In this document: piece after piece, positions 17,878 through 26,355 of the stretch | How the letters are laid out: each line of letters begins with the position of its first letter | Numbering within the stretch: position 1 is the first letter of the stretch | NCBI GenBank assembly: GCA_023667095.1 | Contig: JAMPAT010000024.1 | Coordinates: forward strand, 1 to 56,868 | Length of the DNA stretch: 56,868 bases | Reading direction: 5' to 3' | DNA from: Bacteroidales bacterium | Lineage (GTDB): Bacteria > Bacteroidota > Bacteroidia > Bacteroidales > UBA932 | Notes under the pieces: generated by a model | The model's input: the letters and a program-made list of their open reading frames with translations, nothing else | What the model was told of the DNA's origin: nothing | Database searches by the model: none | Program-made: the position numbers and the translations under genes

Positions 17878-18439
17878 TATGCAGGCGTCAGAAATCATAG
17901 ATGCCTTGATTTCCCGTGATGAGGATATTACCAGACGGTTCTTTTTTGAGGACTGCCGTCCGCTTTTTATCAGCATTATACGCAATGTCTTCAATTATGA
18001 AGTAGACTATGATGAGTTTGTCAATGAGTTCTATATCTATCTGATGGAGCGGGATGCATACCGTCTACGGCAGTTTGAGGGGCGGAGCAGCATATACCAA
18101 TGGATGAAGGTTGTCGCAATCAGATATTTTATACACAAGAGGGACAAGATGATAGATAACGCTTCAAAAGAGCCTCTTTCAGAACATTATGACAATATTG
18201 CTGCTGTCTCCAATGAACATGCTTTATCCGGGATTGACATTGATGCCCTGCTCCTGGATATGCATAATAGACGCTATGCGTATGTCATCAGGAGAATAGT
18301 CCTTGATGAAGCGGAACCGAAAACTGTAGCGGAGGAACTATGCGTTACTGTTGATAATCTGTACAACATAAAGAAACGTGCAATTGCGTCATTGACCGAT
18401 ACTGCACTTAAGGATATAGAGAAATATGGGAAAAGATAG
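17861..18439 (+). CDS. ECF-type RNA polymerase sigma factor
   Basis: A 192-residue protein of sigma-70 family, ECF type. The region-2-like part spans about residues 20-95, including the YDEFVNEFYIYLM and GRSSIYQWMKVVAIRYFIHK stretches. The region-4 helix-turn-helix is at about 140-185 (TVAEELCVTVDNLYNIKKRA). It would redirect RNA polymerase to island or envelope-stress genes. The start could also be the ATG at 17879. Its 3' end overlaps the next gene by 14 bases, the arrangement expected for a sigma factor and its coupled anti-sigma partner. Confidence 0.82.
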   Translation: MRKKIDMQASEIIDALISRDEDITRRFFFEDCRPLFISIIRNVFNYEVDYDEFVNEFYIYLMERDAYRLRQFEGRSSIYQWMKVVAIRYFIHKRDKMIDNASKEPLSEHYDNIAAVSNEHALSGIDIDALLLDMHNRRYAYVIRRIVLDEAEPKTVAEELCVTVDNLYNIKKRAIASLTDTALKDIEKYGKR

Positions 18440-19568
18440 TAACATATTGTCAGAAACCATAGCTGCCTATCTGGATGGTAATGCTACAGCCGCTGAAAGC
18501 AGGATGGTTGTTGACTCATTGTCTTATGATGCGGAATTGCGTGAATTGATGCGTATATCAGATGCTGTAGACCGGGAATTACAGAACCGGGAGCAAGATA
18601 TCGAGATTCTGCCTATGGCAGCCTTGGCTGCAAACAGTGCAGACGGGAATCTGTGCAGCCTTGAGTGTGAGAAGTATATACTTGACAAGAGGAATATTGC
18701 ATATTGCGACAGAAAACTGCTGGAAGAATCTGCAATAAACGGGTGGCTTAAAGATGACGGGACAGCTCTGCATAATGTAGGACGGCATCTTGAACAATAT
18801 GGCCTGGCAGTATCACGTCGATATAAATGCAGCATAGATGATATCGTAGAGGCCCTGGCTGCAGGTGAAGATATAATCGTGGCGGTAGATGGCGGAGAAC
18901 TGCTTGGTGACAGGCACATGGAACATCTCGAAGACATCTTTGCCGGGCATATCCCTGACCATACAGTGGTTGTGCTTTCGTGCGATGTGCACAAAGGCAT
19001 TGTTGAACTGTATGATCCGGACAGCCCTTTACCAGAAAATAAATATTCCATTTCACAGTTTACTGATGCCTGGAATGATTCAAGCAACTACATGGTAACA
19101 GCTGATTCTAAAGATATGAAAGATTATGTACCAAGTCCAATAGACCTGTCTGATGTCGAACTGACAGAAGATCTGAATGAACTCAAGGAAGCAATAGCAG
19201 AGAATGCTCATGAGGTCTGGGCAGAAAACCGGCAGGCTGAAGGATGGACATACGGTCCTCAGCGTGATGACAGGCTGAAGCAGACACCTGACATGGTCCC
19301 TTATGCCCAGCTGCCGGAGACAGAAAAGGCCTATGACAGGGAAATGGCCATGAAGACTATAAAACTTCTTAAGAAGCTTGGCTATGACATTATCAAACGG
19401 GAGGAGACTGAGCTATATGATGTCCTGAAGTTGCGCCTGAAGGAGTCAGCCCATGAATTCCGTTGCCGTAGATGCGGTAATGTCATCTATAGGAATCAGG
19501 TCTTCTGTGACCGCTGCGGACTTGAACTGAATATGGACTGGAAAGAGAAATATCGAAGCTCATGGTAA
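18426..19568 (+). CDS. anti-sigma-like N-terminus + C39-like peptidase + RyR + zinc ribbon fusion
   Basis: A 380-residue cytoplasmic protein with four parts. Residues 1-55 (ETIAAYLDGNATAAESRMVV) resemble the N-terminal sigma-binding segment of anti-sigma factors. Residues about 72-225 look like a C39/papain-like peptidase with a complete candidate triad: Cys77 (NLCSLEC), His179 (DHTVVV) and Asp198 (LYDP). Residues 255-325 are a canonical RyR domain (AHEVWA, EGWTYG, QLPETEKAYDR). Residues 347-364 form a zinc ribbon (CRRC/CDRC). The gene overlaps both neighbours, so translation is coupled. Inference: a sigma-factor inhibitor whose state depends on a ligand read by the RyR domain. No transmembrane segment is seen. 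Confidence 0.72.
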   Translation: MGKDSNILSETIAAYLDGNATAAESRMVVDSLSYDAELRELMRISDAVDRELQNREQDIEILPMAALAANSADGNLCSLECEKYILDKRNIAYCDRKLLEESAINGWLKDDGTALHNVGRHLEQYGLAVSRRYKCSIDDIVEALAAGEDIIVAVDGGELLGDRHMEHLEDIFAGHIPDHTVVVLSCDVHKGIVELYDPDSPLPENKYSISQFTDAWNDSSNYMVTADSKDMKDYVPSPIDLSDVELTEDLNELKEAIAENAHEVWAENRQAEGWTYGPQRDDRLKQTPDMVPYAQLPETEKAYDREMAMKTIKLLKKLGYDIIKREETELYDVLKLRLKESAHEFRCRRCGNVIYRNQVFCDRCGLELNMDWKEKYRSSW

Positions 19569-20440
19569 ATCCATCTGAATTTATTCATCCTGAGGATGCT
19601 GCTGCGCTTAGGCAGCTAGAAAACATACCTGGCTTTCCTGCGCTTGTCAAGAAAGTCCTGTCGTTGGGGCTGGAACAGCTTCAATATGGTATCAACATGG
19701 CAACTGCTATCAGGTTGTCTCCTACACAATTGCCTGAATTATATAACCATCTGCCTCCGATATGTGAAAAACTTGGGATAGAGGAACCTGAATTCTACCT
19801 TGAGATGAATCCGATGCCTAATGCATGGACTTTCGGTGATACCAGGATTTTCGTTACTATAACATCTGGACTTGTGGAGATGATGTCAGGGGAGGAACTG
19901 GATGCAATAATTGCGCATGAATGCGGACATATCCTGTGCCGTCATGTACTGTATCATAGTATTGCCCAATATGTGCTTAGAGGTGCAGATACATTGGGTT
20001 TGCTTGGTGCATTGACTGTCCCTATACAATATGCAATATTGTACTGGTATAGAAAAAGCGAATTGTCGTGTGACAGGTGTGGCAGCATAATTACATCACC
20101 GGAAGTTGTGGCCCGTTCAATGGCACGTCTGGCCGGTGGCCCGAAATCAATTACGGAAAATGTCAATATGCAGGAATGGGCAAGCCAGGCAGACCGCTAT
20201 GATGAAATCCGTACTGATGGACTGTGGAACAAGACGTTGCAGCTCTATGCAACTATGGGGCTTGACCATCCGTTCAATGCTGTGCGCGTCCGGGAAATTC
20301 TCAGATGGGGTGAAAGCAGCCAGTACCGCAGTCTTGTGCAGTCTTTTATGGCGGAGGCATCGGGAAAGAAATGTCCGCAATGCGGCAGCCAGGCAATGGA
20401 AGATTGGGGATACTGTAAATATTGCGGTACAAGACTATAG
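19562..20440 (+). CDS. M48-family zinc metalloprotease with C-terminal zinc ribbon
   Basis: A 292-residue protein with the zinc-binding HECGH motif at 119-123 and a likely third ligand Glu167 in YRKSELSCDR. This is the M48 (Ste24/HtpX-like) arrangement. Two moderately hydrophobic stretches follow (about 135-163), so membrane association is possible but weaker than in HtpX. The C-terminus (271-288) is a zinc ribbon, CPQC and CKYC, like those in two neighbouring proteins, hinting at a common partner. It overlaps the preceding gene by seven bases. Confidence 0.85.
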   Translation: MVNPSEFIHPEDAAALRQLENIPGFPALVKKVLSLGLEQLQYGINMATAIRLSPTQLPELYNHLPPICEKLGIEEPEFYLEMNPMPNAWTFGDTRIFVTITSGLVEMMSGEELDAIIAHECGHILCRHVLYHSIAQYVLRGADTLGLLGALTVPIQYAILYWYRKSELSCDRCGSIITSPEVVARSMARLAGGPKSITENVNMQEWASQADRYDEIRTDGLWNKTLQLYATMGLDHPFNAVRVREILRWGESSQYRSLVQSFMAEASGKKCPQCGSQAMEDWGYCKYCGTRL

Positions 20441-20462
20441 GATAACATTTAAAATTGGAAAT

Positions 20463-20720
20463 ATGTTTTTTGACAGGAATGGAAATCTGAAGATTGATGA
20501 ATTAGTGGCAGAAAAAGAGTCTTTCAGGAAGATACTTGAGGATGGAGCTGTCACAGAATGCGAAATCAGGGAGCAGGCAGACAAAGTCCTTGGAATACTA
20601 TCCGGAATGGAGTCCCGATATTCTGCAGACCAGCTTGAAGAAATCAATGAACTGCTTGCGGAGGCAAGTGTACTGTATGCTGTATATCAAATATATTCAA
20701 TACAATCGTTAAATATTTAG
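20463..20720 (+). CDS. small helical hypothetical protein, 85 aa
   Basis: An 85-residue protein starting MFFDRNGNLKIDELVAEKES, highly charged and almost entirely alpha-helical by pattern, with no signal peptide or cysteines. It begins 22 bases after the M48 gene and ends 3 bases before the next gene, so it belongs to the operon. The ATG at 20463 is preferred over longer frames running into the M48 gene. Function unknown; possibly an adaptor or immunity-type protein. Confidence 0.6.
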   Translation: MFFDRNGNLKIDELVAEKESFRKILEDGAVTECEIREQADKVLGILSGMESRYSADQLEEINELLAEASVLYAVYQIYSIQSLNI

Positions 20721-20723
20721 ATT

Positions 20724-21233
20724 ATGGGAACATTCAATACAAAACAGACGTTATATGGTTCATCTGCATTGGTCCCGAAGATAGCGGAACGTATAAGGAA
20801 TGAGTTTGGGAGTGATGGCTATGAGGTAGTTATGGATGCACTCAGCAGCGGTGCGTATGACATATCTATAACCAAGGGCGGTACTTTCAAGGCAGTTCTT
20901 GGAATGAAGACAGCATTGAAGATTACGCTTTTGCCTCAGGGCGGAAATATACAGTTTGAGGCCGGGGTCGGAATTTTTGGACAGCAGGCAATCCCGACTG
21001 TGATTTCAATGTTCTTTTTCTGGCCTGTACTTATTACGCAGATCTGGGGCATGGTAGAACAGTCGAAACTTGATGACAAGGCTTTGGATATAGCAAAGTC
21101 TGTAATAGCGGAGAATCCTGCTGTTGCTGACGGTAACGGGATTGAAAGTATAGAGAGAAGGTTCTGTACTGCCTGCGGTGCCAAGGTGGCGGCGTCTGCT
21201 AAATTTTGTTCTGAATGCGGAAATCAGCTGTAG
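20724..21233 (+). CDS. hypothetical membrane-associated protein with zinc ribbon
   Basis: A 169-residue protein. Residues 1-80 form a mixed alpha/beta domain that includes AERIRNEFGSDGYEV. A single hydrophobic segment, about 90-110 (IPTVISMFFFWPVLITQIWG), could be a membrane anchor. The C-terminus has a zinc ribbon (CTACG and CSECG, 148-166), the third in consecutive operon genes. The family is unknown to me; operon position suggests a structural or scaffolding partner of the M48 and C39-RyR proteins. Confidence 0.65.
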   Translation: MGTFNTKQTLYGSSALVPKIAERIRNEFGSDGYEVVMDALSSGAYDISITKGGTFKAVLGMKTALKITLLPQGGNIQFEAGVGIFGQQAIPTVISMFFFWPVLITQIWGMVEQSKLDDKALDIAKSVIAENPAVADGNGIESIERRFCTACGAKVAASAKFCSECGNQL

Positions 21234-21237
21234 TTAT

Positions 21238-21675
21238 ATGGATAGACAAGAATATATCAAGAGGCGTTTCCGGGAGAACTTCCTGAAATATTGCCCGCTG
21301 CAGGCCGATTCTGCATCTGCCGACGATATCGCAGGAAGGATTTCGACTGAATTTGACCTGAATGGGCTTATATCTTCGTTGAAGGACGAAATCGCAGCAT
21401 TATGTGACAGCAGCCTGTCATTTGACAAGATGAAAATAGAAGGCAGGCTGTCGAATACGCTTCCTGACGGGTACCGGCTTGAAAATTCTGATGAAATAGT
21501 GGAGAAATACGCGCATGTCGTTGAGGGGCAGCTGACACGTGAACTTTCGGAAAAAATTATCGGCAGGCTTCTGCATGCAATGGAAAAGTCTGCATGGAGT
21601 AATGGCGTGACCGCCATGGCTGCAGCTGTGGATGCTCTCATTGCCAGGATGTCTGCTGCGGCAAGGAGCTATTGA
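21238..21675 (+). CDS. hypothetical helical protein, 145 aa
   Basis: Starts MDRQEYIKRRFRENFLKYC four bases after the preceding stop. No motif is recognised; the pattern is helical with a small Ala/Met-rich C-terminal helix (VTAMAAAVDALIARMSAA). It resembles the next gene in size and helical nature (a -EKY- segment followed by -LTRELSEK- here and -KYSKAMENTLLERV- there), so the two may be distant paralogues. The ATG at 21238 is chosen because it does not overlap the upstream zinc-ribbon gene. Confidence 0.6.
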   Translation: MDRQEYIKRRFRENFLKYCPLQADSASADDIAGRISTEFDLNGLISSLKDEIAALCDSSLSFDKMKIEGRLSNTLPDGYRLENSDEIVEKYAHVVEGQLTRELSEKIIGRLLHAMEKSAWSNGVTAMAAAVDALIARMSAAARSY

Positions 21676-21678
21676 AAC

Positions 21679-22224
21679 ATGTCTTCTGCCGGTGTAGATG
21701 AAAAGACTTTGGCTGAAAAGTACAGCAAGGCAATGGAGAATACATTGCTGGAACGTGTGCGCGGCAACAACATTGACGATATAATCGAATACCGTAGTGC
21801 CCTTATTGAGTCAGTACGTGTACGTTGTGAGAATCTGCTGTATTCAGGAATCAGTGACTTTTATGTGTGTCTGTCAGAGGAACCTGTCATATTGCAGTTA
21901 AAAAGACATTTTGAGTGCTTGCATGTATATGCAGCAGAGTTGCAGCAGTCCTTGCCCGCCTTTGAGCTGGATGATTCCCTTGACCGTGAATACAGCCATA
22001 TCGTGCCTACAGATTTCTACTGTCGCAATGTTGAGGATATAACACCTGAACGTGCATTCCAGATGGTGCTCCTGCAGTTTTTGGCAAGGAATGAATCTTG
22101 GATGATGGAAAACGGGTTGCTTGTGGACGGGGAACTTAGGGTGTATATTGGTATGGATAGAAAGAATATGGAAAGAATGATTTGCAAGTTTGAGGATGAA
22201 CTGGGCCGTAACAAGTTTATTTAG
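21679..22224 (+). CDS. hypothetical helical protein, 181 aa
   Basis: A 181-residue soluble protein that begins three bases after the previous stop. No known motif is visible; a few tyrosines and cysteines are scattered and the C-terminal half is helical. It is the last gene with the higher-GC character of the first block; downstream DNA becomes AT-rich. Operon membership is the only clue to function. Confidence 0.6.
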   Translation: MSSAGVDEKTLAEKYSKAMENTLLERVRGNNIDDIIEYRSALIESVRVRCENLLYSGISDFYVCLSEEPVILQLKRHFECLHVYAAELQQSLPAFELDDSLDREYSHIVPTDFYCRNVEDITPERAFQMVLLQFLARNESWMMENGLLVDGELRVYIGMDRKNMERMICKFEDELGRNKFI

Positions 22225-22233
22225 CGACATATC

Positions 22234-22308
22234 ATGAAAAAGGATATTCCAAACTATTTATCAGAGGATTGTCCAACGCTTCAATTCTATTGGAACTGCA
22301 GCGTATAG
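22234..22308 (+). other. 24-codon ORF, possible gene remnant at a composition boundary
   Basis: ATG at 22234 opens MKKDIPNYLSEDCPTLQFYW and stops at 22308. The start is well placed ten bases after the preceding stop and reads like the beginning of a real protein that was cut off. The region to 22437 is otherwise empty and marks the change to AT-rich DNA. It may be the left scar of an insertion. Confidence 0.3.
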
Positions 22309-22437
22309 AACAGGACGTAACTCTGACAAGGCCAGGATATAGACAATTGCATATAGAAGACGAAGCTCCATGCATTCCCTTATGCTATATTATGCACGAG
22401 GAATGATTAAAAGTAACAAGAAAGAATTAACAACTGT

Positions 22438-23760
22438 ATGGAACACGATGTATTTATAAGTTACTCAAGTAAAAAGAAAACTGCGGCACAGGCTGTATTG
22501 CATCTGCTGGAACAGAATGGAATCCGTTGTTGGATGGCACCAAGAGATATTCCTCCGGGAGCAGAATATGGTGATCTGATAGATGATGCAATTAAGCATT
22601 GCAAAGTTATGGTTGTTTTATTTTCAGAGTATGCAGCGACTTCCCATTGGGTTAAAGGCGAAATGAACATAGCTTTTGAAGAACAAAAGATTATTATACC
22701 AGTCCGTTTGGACAAAACACCGTTAAGAGGGCAAAACCGTGTGATTTTGAACCAAAAGCATTGGATAGATGCTTATCCAGACTATGAAATTAAATTCAGT
22801 GAATTGTTAACAGCTGTAGCGAACTCAATAGGGAAAGCTCATGATATAGAAGAAAATGAAGTTAATGTTAAATTCAGCCGCAAGGCTATTGCTAAATGGT
22901 TGAATGTTATATTGTTGCCTATTTTATTGACAGTAATTGCCTGCGTGACGTATCCATTGCTTCGGGGTGTATTTCATTTATATAAATATGATAGGGAAGG
23001 ATTGCATATCTGTACAAGATCATTGTCTTCAGAACAAGAAACTGCAATGACTTCAATCCTTGACAATATGGTACTTGTTGAGGGAGGCAGCTTCATGATG
23101 GGAAACAATCCTATGCATTCTGACTATTTTACTGGCCAGGACAGTCTTAGTGTAAATCCCCATAAAGTAACGTTGGATAATTTTTATGTATGTAAATATG
23201 AAGTCACGCAAAAGGAATGGAAAGCATTTATGGATTTGGATGGCAGATGTATAGATGACGGGGAAAATAAGGCCATGGATATGCTGTCATGGGAAGATGC
23301 GGTTGCTTTTACAGAGAAACTTTCAGAATTGTCAGGTTTGGACTTTGCTTTACCATCGGAGGCCCAATGGGAATATGCTGCCAAAGGAGGTCAATGCAGC
23401 AAGGGACATGTGTTTTCCGGGCATAATTATGATGCTACAGAAGTTGCCTGGACATCATTTGACTCTTTGACTTCCTCGCATGAAGTTGGCGGTAAAAGAG
23501 CTAATGAACTTGGATTGTATGACATGACGGGCAATGTCAGTGAATGGTGCAAAGATTATTTCGCGCCGTATCAGGTCGTGGAACTCATGAATCCAGAAGG
23601 GCCGGAGACCGGTTTGAATCGTGTCTATAGAGGTGGGGATTTTAGGATGCAAAATTTTTTCGATATGAAGACAACTACACGTTATTATGATTCCCCATTT
23701 GTCAACCGGCGTGGCACAGGGCTAAGATTGGTTATAAACATATATGAGTATGAAAAATAG
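22438..23760 (+). CDS. TIR domain - TM - FGE-sulfatase (CLec-fold) receptor-like protein
   Basis: A 440-residue protein. The N-terminal TIR domain (1-130) starts HDVFISYSS and keeps the candidate NADase glutamate Glu75 in HWVKGE. One TM helix lies at about 154-177. The C-terminal part (211-438) is a formylglycine-generating-enzyme/sulfatase-modifying fold (VEGGSFMMG, LPSEAQWEYAAKGG, DMTGNVSEWC, YRGGDF). Topology puts TIR inside and the FGE-like domain in the periplasm. In non-enzymatic family members this fold binds ligands. It is the first gene of the AT-rich block and overlaps the next by 17 bases. Inference: an envelope sensor coupled to TIR signalling. Confidence 0.85.
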   Translation: MEHDVFISYSSKKKTAAQAVLHLLEQNGIRCWMAPRDIPPGAEYGDLIDDAIKHCKVMVVLFSEYAATSHWVKGEMNIAFEEQKIIIPVRLDKTPLRGQNRVILNQKHWIDAYPDYEIKFSELLTAVANSIGKAHDIEENEVNVKFSRKAIAKWLNVILLPILLTVIACVTYPLLRGVFHLYKYDREGLHICTRSLSSEQETAMTSILDNMVLVEGGSFMMGNNPMHSDYFTGQDSLSVNPHKVTLDNFYVCKYEVTQKEWKAFMDLDGRCIDDGENKAMDMLSWEDAVAFTEKLSELSGLDFALPSEAQWEYAAKGGQCSKGHVFSGHNYDATEVAWTSFDSLTSSHEVGGKRANELGLYDMTGNVSEWCKDYFAPYQVVELMNPEGPETGLNRVYRGGDFRMQNFFDMKTTTRYYDSPFVNRRGTGLRLVINIYEYEK

Positions 23761-24349
23761 AACAGTATTGACAATTATTTTTTTCTTTGTTTCCTTGCTA
23801 ATATTTGCTCAAGATACAGAAGAACAAAAAGATGCAAGACGCAGGGAATTTATTAGCGATTTTATCGCTACCTATCAGGCAGCCTATGAAAAGAAAGAGA
23901 TAGATTACATATCTCAGTTTTTCAGCACAGATGCTTTAATCATAACAGAAACGAAGCAGCTGCTGAAATGTGGAGAAGAAATTGCTCCAATGACAACAAA
24001 GAAACGTTCATATAAATTGATTGTAGAAGATAAACAACAATATATTGCCCGTCTTAAAGATATATTTGATAAAAATTTCAAAATTAAATTGAGTATTGCA
24101 GGATTGCGGATAACGCGTCATTCATTATATCCGGAAATATATGGAGTGTCTTTTCTTCAGATATGGAAAGATCAGGATGATGGTGATAATCTCGAAAGTC
24201 AGATGCCAGGCTATGTATTTCTTATGATTGATTTCAAGGGACGTGAGCAGCAACCTATAATTCATGTACGGACATGGCAACCAGAAGATAATGTTAAGTC
24301 TCCAAAAGACAAATTCTCACTTTTTGATTTCCGTATTTATGATTTCTAA
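23744..24349 (+). CDS. secreted NTF2/SnoaL-like protein
   Basis: A 201-residue protein with a signal peptide (MSMKNRTVLTIIFFFVSLLIFAQ, cleavage near residue 23). The mature part begins with a helical FIATYQAAYEKKEIDYISQF and a strand DALIITETK, a pattern typical of NTF2-like cone folds that bind small ligands. No catalytic residues can be named. The ATG at 23750 is an alternative start. It overlaps both neighbours (17 and 11 bases), so it is cotranslated with the TIR-FGE receptor and probably shares its periplasmic compartment. Confidence 0.6.
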   Translation: MSMKNRTVLTIIFFFVSLLIFAQDTEEQKDARRREFISDFIATYQAAYEKKEIDYISQFFSTDALIITETKQLLKCGEEIAPMTTKKRSYKLIVEDKQQYIARLKDIFDKNFKIKLSIAGLRITRHSLYPEIYGVSFLQIWKDQDDGDNLESQMPGYVFLMIDFKGREQQPIIHVRTWQPEDNVKSPKDKFSLFDFRIYDF

Positions 24350-25244
24350 AAAACTTATCTTGCTGGCTTTGTTTTTTGCATTGATCTTGCCGTTTCCTTC
24401 CAGTGCTCAGGAGTTGAAAGTGACTTTGAGCCCGGATAATAAAAAAGTAGACAGGAATGTGCATGGTGGTATTTCTACTATTGTAATTAATTCTCGTGTG
24501 AAAGGGCTTGAAGTGTTGAATAATACTGATGATGAAATGAATATGATTTCTGATAGATTGTTCGTATATCGTGTTGATACAAAAAGAGATATTGAAAGAG
24601 GATACGAACTGTCTTCAAGAGTGTTGTTGCTGAATAGCCCCAAATCAGCGGAATATGTGCTTGAAATAGATGAAATTTTGCCTAATCAGGTGCTGTATTA
24701 TACAGTTGTACTGTCAGACCAGTACTCAAATGCGGCAACTGTGGAGTATCTCTTTACAAAATCTTCGATGCATGCTTTGCGAGCTTCTTACGGAAAACGG
24801 TTCGGTTTTTATCTGTGTTGGAAATGGGGCGAATATAAAAAGGCAGGTGCAGATATAGATAATGTCAAATTTAATTATAATGTTACGAAGGCTTCAGAAC
24901 TTGGTTATATACGTAATGCATACACTGCTGGCTTTAGATTCGGAGCGATGAACAAAAACATTGTTGATTTGTATCTGCTGCTTGGTGGTGGTTATGGAGA
25001 ATATGGCCGCCAATGGAAAAATCCTCTGGAAATTGAGAGCAACATATATTTCCATAGCGATTATATAAAAGGGTTTGAAGGTGATCTTGCATGTCAGTGT
25101 GTCTTGTTTGACTGGATTTGTATATCGGTTGGTGCAGGGTTGCTTACAGGTCAGGGGAAGATTTCTATTGATTATCAGTTCGGGGTAGGACTTAATATGA
25201 ATTTTGATAAAATTTTCAAACGTAAAATCAATCGCAAACCGTGA
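24339..25244 (+). CDS. predicted outer-membrane beta-barrel protein
   Basis: A 301-residue protein with signal peptide MISKKLILLALFFALILPFPSSAQ. The N-terminal 110 residues are a periplasmic or surface beta domain. From about 130 the sequence alternates aromatic and glycine-rich strands (FGFYLCWKWGEY, YTAGFRFGAM, LYLLLGGGYGEYG) and ends in the strand IDYQFGVGLNMNF, as expected for a small barrel. The chosen ATG at 24339 puts the signal peptide at the N-terminus; an upstream in-frame start would bury it. It would connect the operon's envelope part to the outer membrane. Confidence 0.65.
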   Translation: MISKKLILLALFFALILPFPSSAQELKVTLSPDNKKVDRNVHGGISTIVINSRVKGLEVLNNTDDEMNMISDRLFVYRVDTKRDIERGYELSSRVLLLNSPKSAEYVLEIDEILPNQVLYYTVVLSDQYSNAATVEYLFTKSSMHALRASYGKRFGFYLCWKWGEYKKAGADIDNVKFNYNVTKASELGYIRNAYTAGFRFGAMNKNIVDLYLLLGGGYGEYGRQWKNPLEIESNIYFHSDYIKGFEGDLACQCVLFDWICISVGAGLLTGQGKISIDYQFGVGLNMNFDKIFKRKINRKP

Positions 25245-25245
25245 T

Positions 25246-26355
25246 ATGAAAAAATTATACAACATCACCCTGTTGCTGATTTATAGTATCAGTCTTAGTT
25301 CTTGTCTCATGAAAGATTTTGAACCAGGAAAATGGGCCGTGACTCCGGAATTGACTTTTTCAAATAGTTATGTGCTGTTTAATAGTGTTGTCGGTACGCA
25401 AAGCGTTGACATTTATACTAATTATGATACCTTTTCTGCTTCAGTCGCAGATGACTGGTGTCATGTCAATGTAGATGAGGATGCAATGAAACTCATTATA
25501 GAAGTAGATCCCAATGATTCAGTTGAGCAGCGTGTCACTACTATAAGTGTAAATGTGTCAAAAGGAGAAAAAACATTGACAAAAGATATATCTGTCATAC
25601 AATTCGGAGGGATATGGGATATTGTGGGAAATTTTAATGTCTTCTGGCGTATGGAAGTGAGCCAGGATCAGAAGGACGTTATTAAGCGCATGATAGACAG
25701 TCTCCAATTTATTAAAGGTGGAACTTTTGTTATGGGAAGCGGTGAGGATGCCCATGAGGTGACTTTATCTTCATTTTATATCGGCAATTCTGAGGTCACG
25801 CAGGAACAGTGGAATGCAATAATGGACTATAATCCATCTATATTTAGGGGCGAGGTATTGCCGGTTGAAAATATAAGTTGGGCAGAGGCTTTCGAATATG
25901 TCAACTATTTGTCGACTTTGACGAATCTTGAATTCTCGTTACCGACAGAAGCCCAGTGGGAGTTTGCAGCAAGAGGGGGAATATACAGCCTTGGGTACGA
26001 ATATCCAGGTAGTGATAATTATATGGACGTTGCATACAGTATCGGACAGGATGTCCTCGAAAATAATCCTATGTATACTACCATAAGGGCTGGAGAGAAA
26101 AAGTGGAATGAATTGTATTTATATGATATGGCCGGAAATGTAGCTGAGTATTGTTTTGACTGGTACGATGACAATTATAAAAATGTTCCAACAGATATTG
26201 ACCCTATAGGAGTTCCTTCCGGGACGGCTAAAGTCGTTCGGGGAGGAAATTTTACCGATTTATATTTTCTTTACAATTCGAAATATAGGAGCTATGTCCC
26301 TTCGATAAATTATAAAAAAGAGTTGACGGGATTTAGAATTGTTCTTAGACCATGA
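25246..26355 (+). CDS. lipoprotein with BACON domain and FGE-sulfatase domain
   Basis: A 369-residue lipoprotein (lipobox SLSSC, Cys20). Residues about 35-120 form a BACON-like Ig domain (SVDIYTNYDTFSASV, DWCHVNVD). Residues 153-368 are the FGE-sulfatase/CLec fold (FIKGGTFVMGSG, SWAEAFEYVNYLS, LPTEAQWEFAARGG, DMAGNVAEYC). BACON domains in this phylum are thought to bind glycans or mucin. The ATG at 25246 starts the signal peptide directly; a longer frame is not credible. The 3' end overlaps the next FGE lipoprotein by four bases. Confidence 0.8.
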   Translation: MKKLYNITLLLIYSISLSSCLMKDFEPGKWAVTPELTFSNSYVLFNSVVGTQSVDIYTNYDTFSASVADDWCHVNVDEDAMKLIIEVDPNDSVEQRVTTISVNVSKGEKTLTKDISVIQFGGIWDIVGNFNVFWRMEVSQDQKDVIKRMIDSLQFIKGGTFVMGSGEDAHEVTLSSFYIGNSEVTQEQWNAIMDYNPSIFRGEVLPVENISWAEAFEYVNYLSTLTNLEFSLPTEAQWEFAARGGIYSLGYEYPGSDNYMDVAYSIGQDVLENNPMYTTIRAGEKKWNELYLYDMAGNVAEYCFDWYDDNYKNVPTDIDPIGVPSGTAKVVRGGNFTDLYFLYNSKYRSYVPSINYKKELTGFRIVLRP

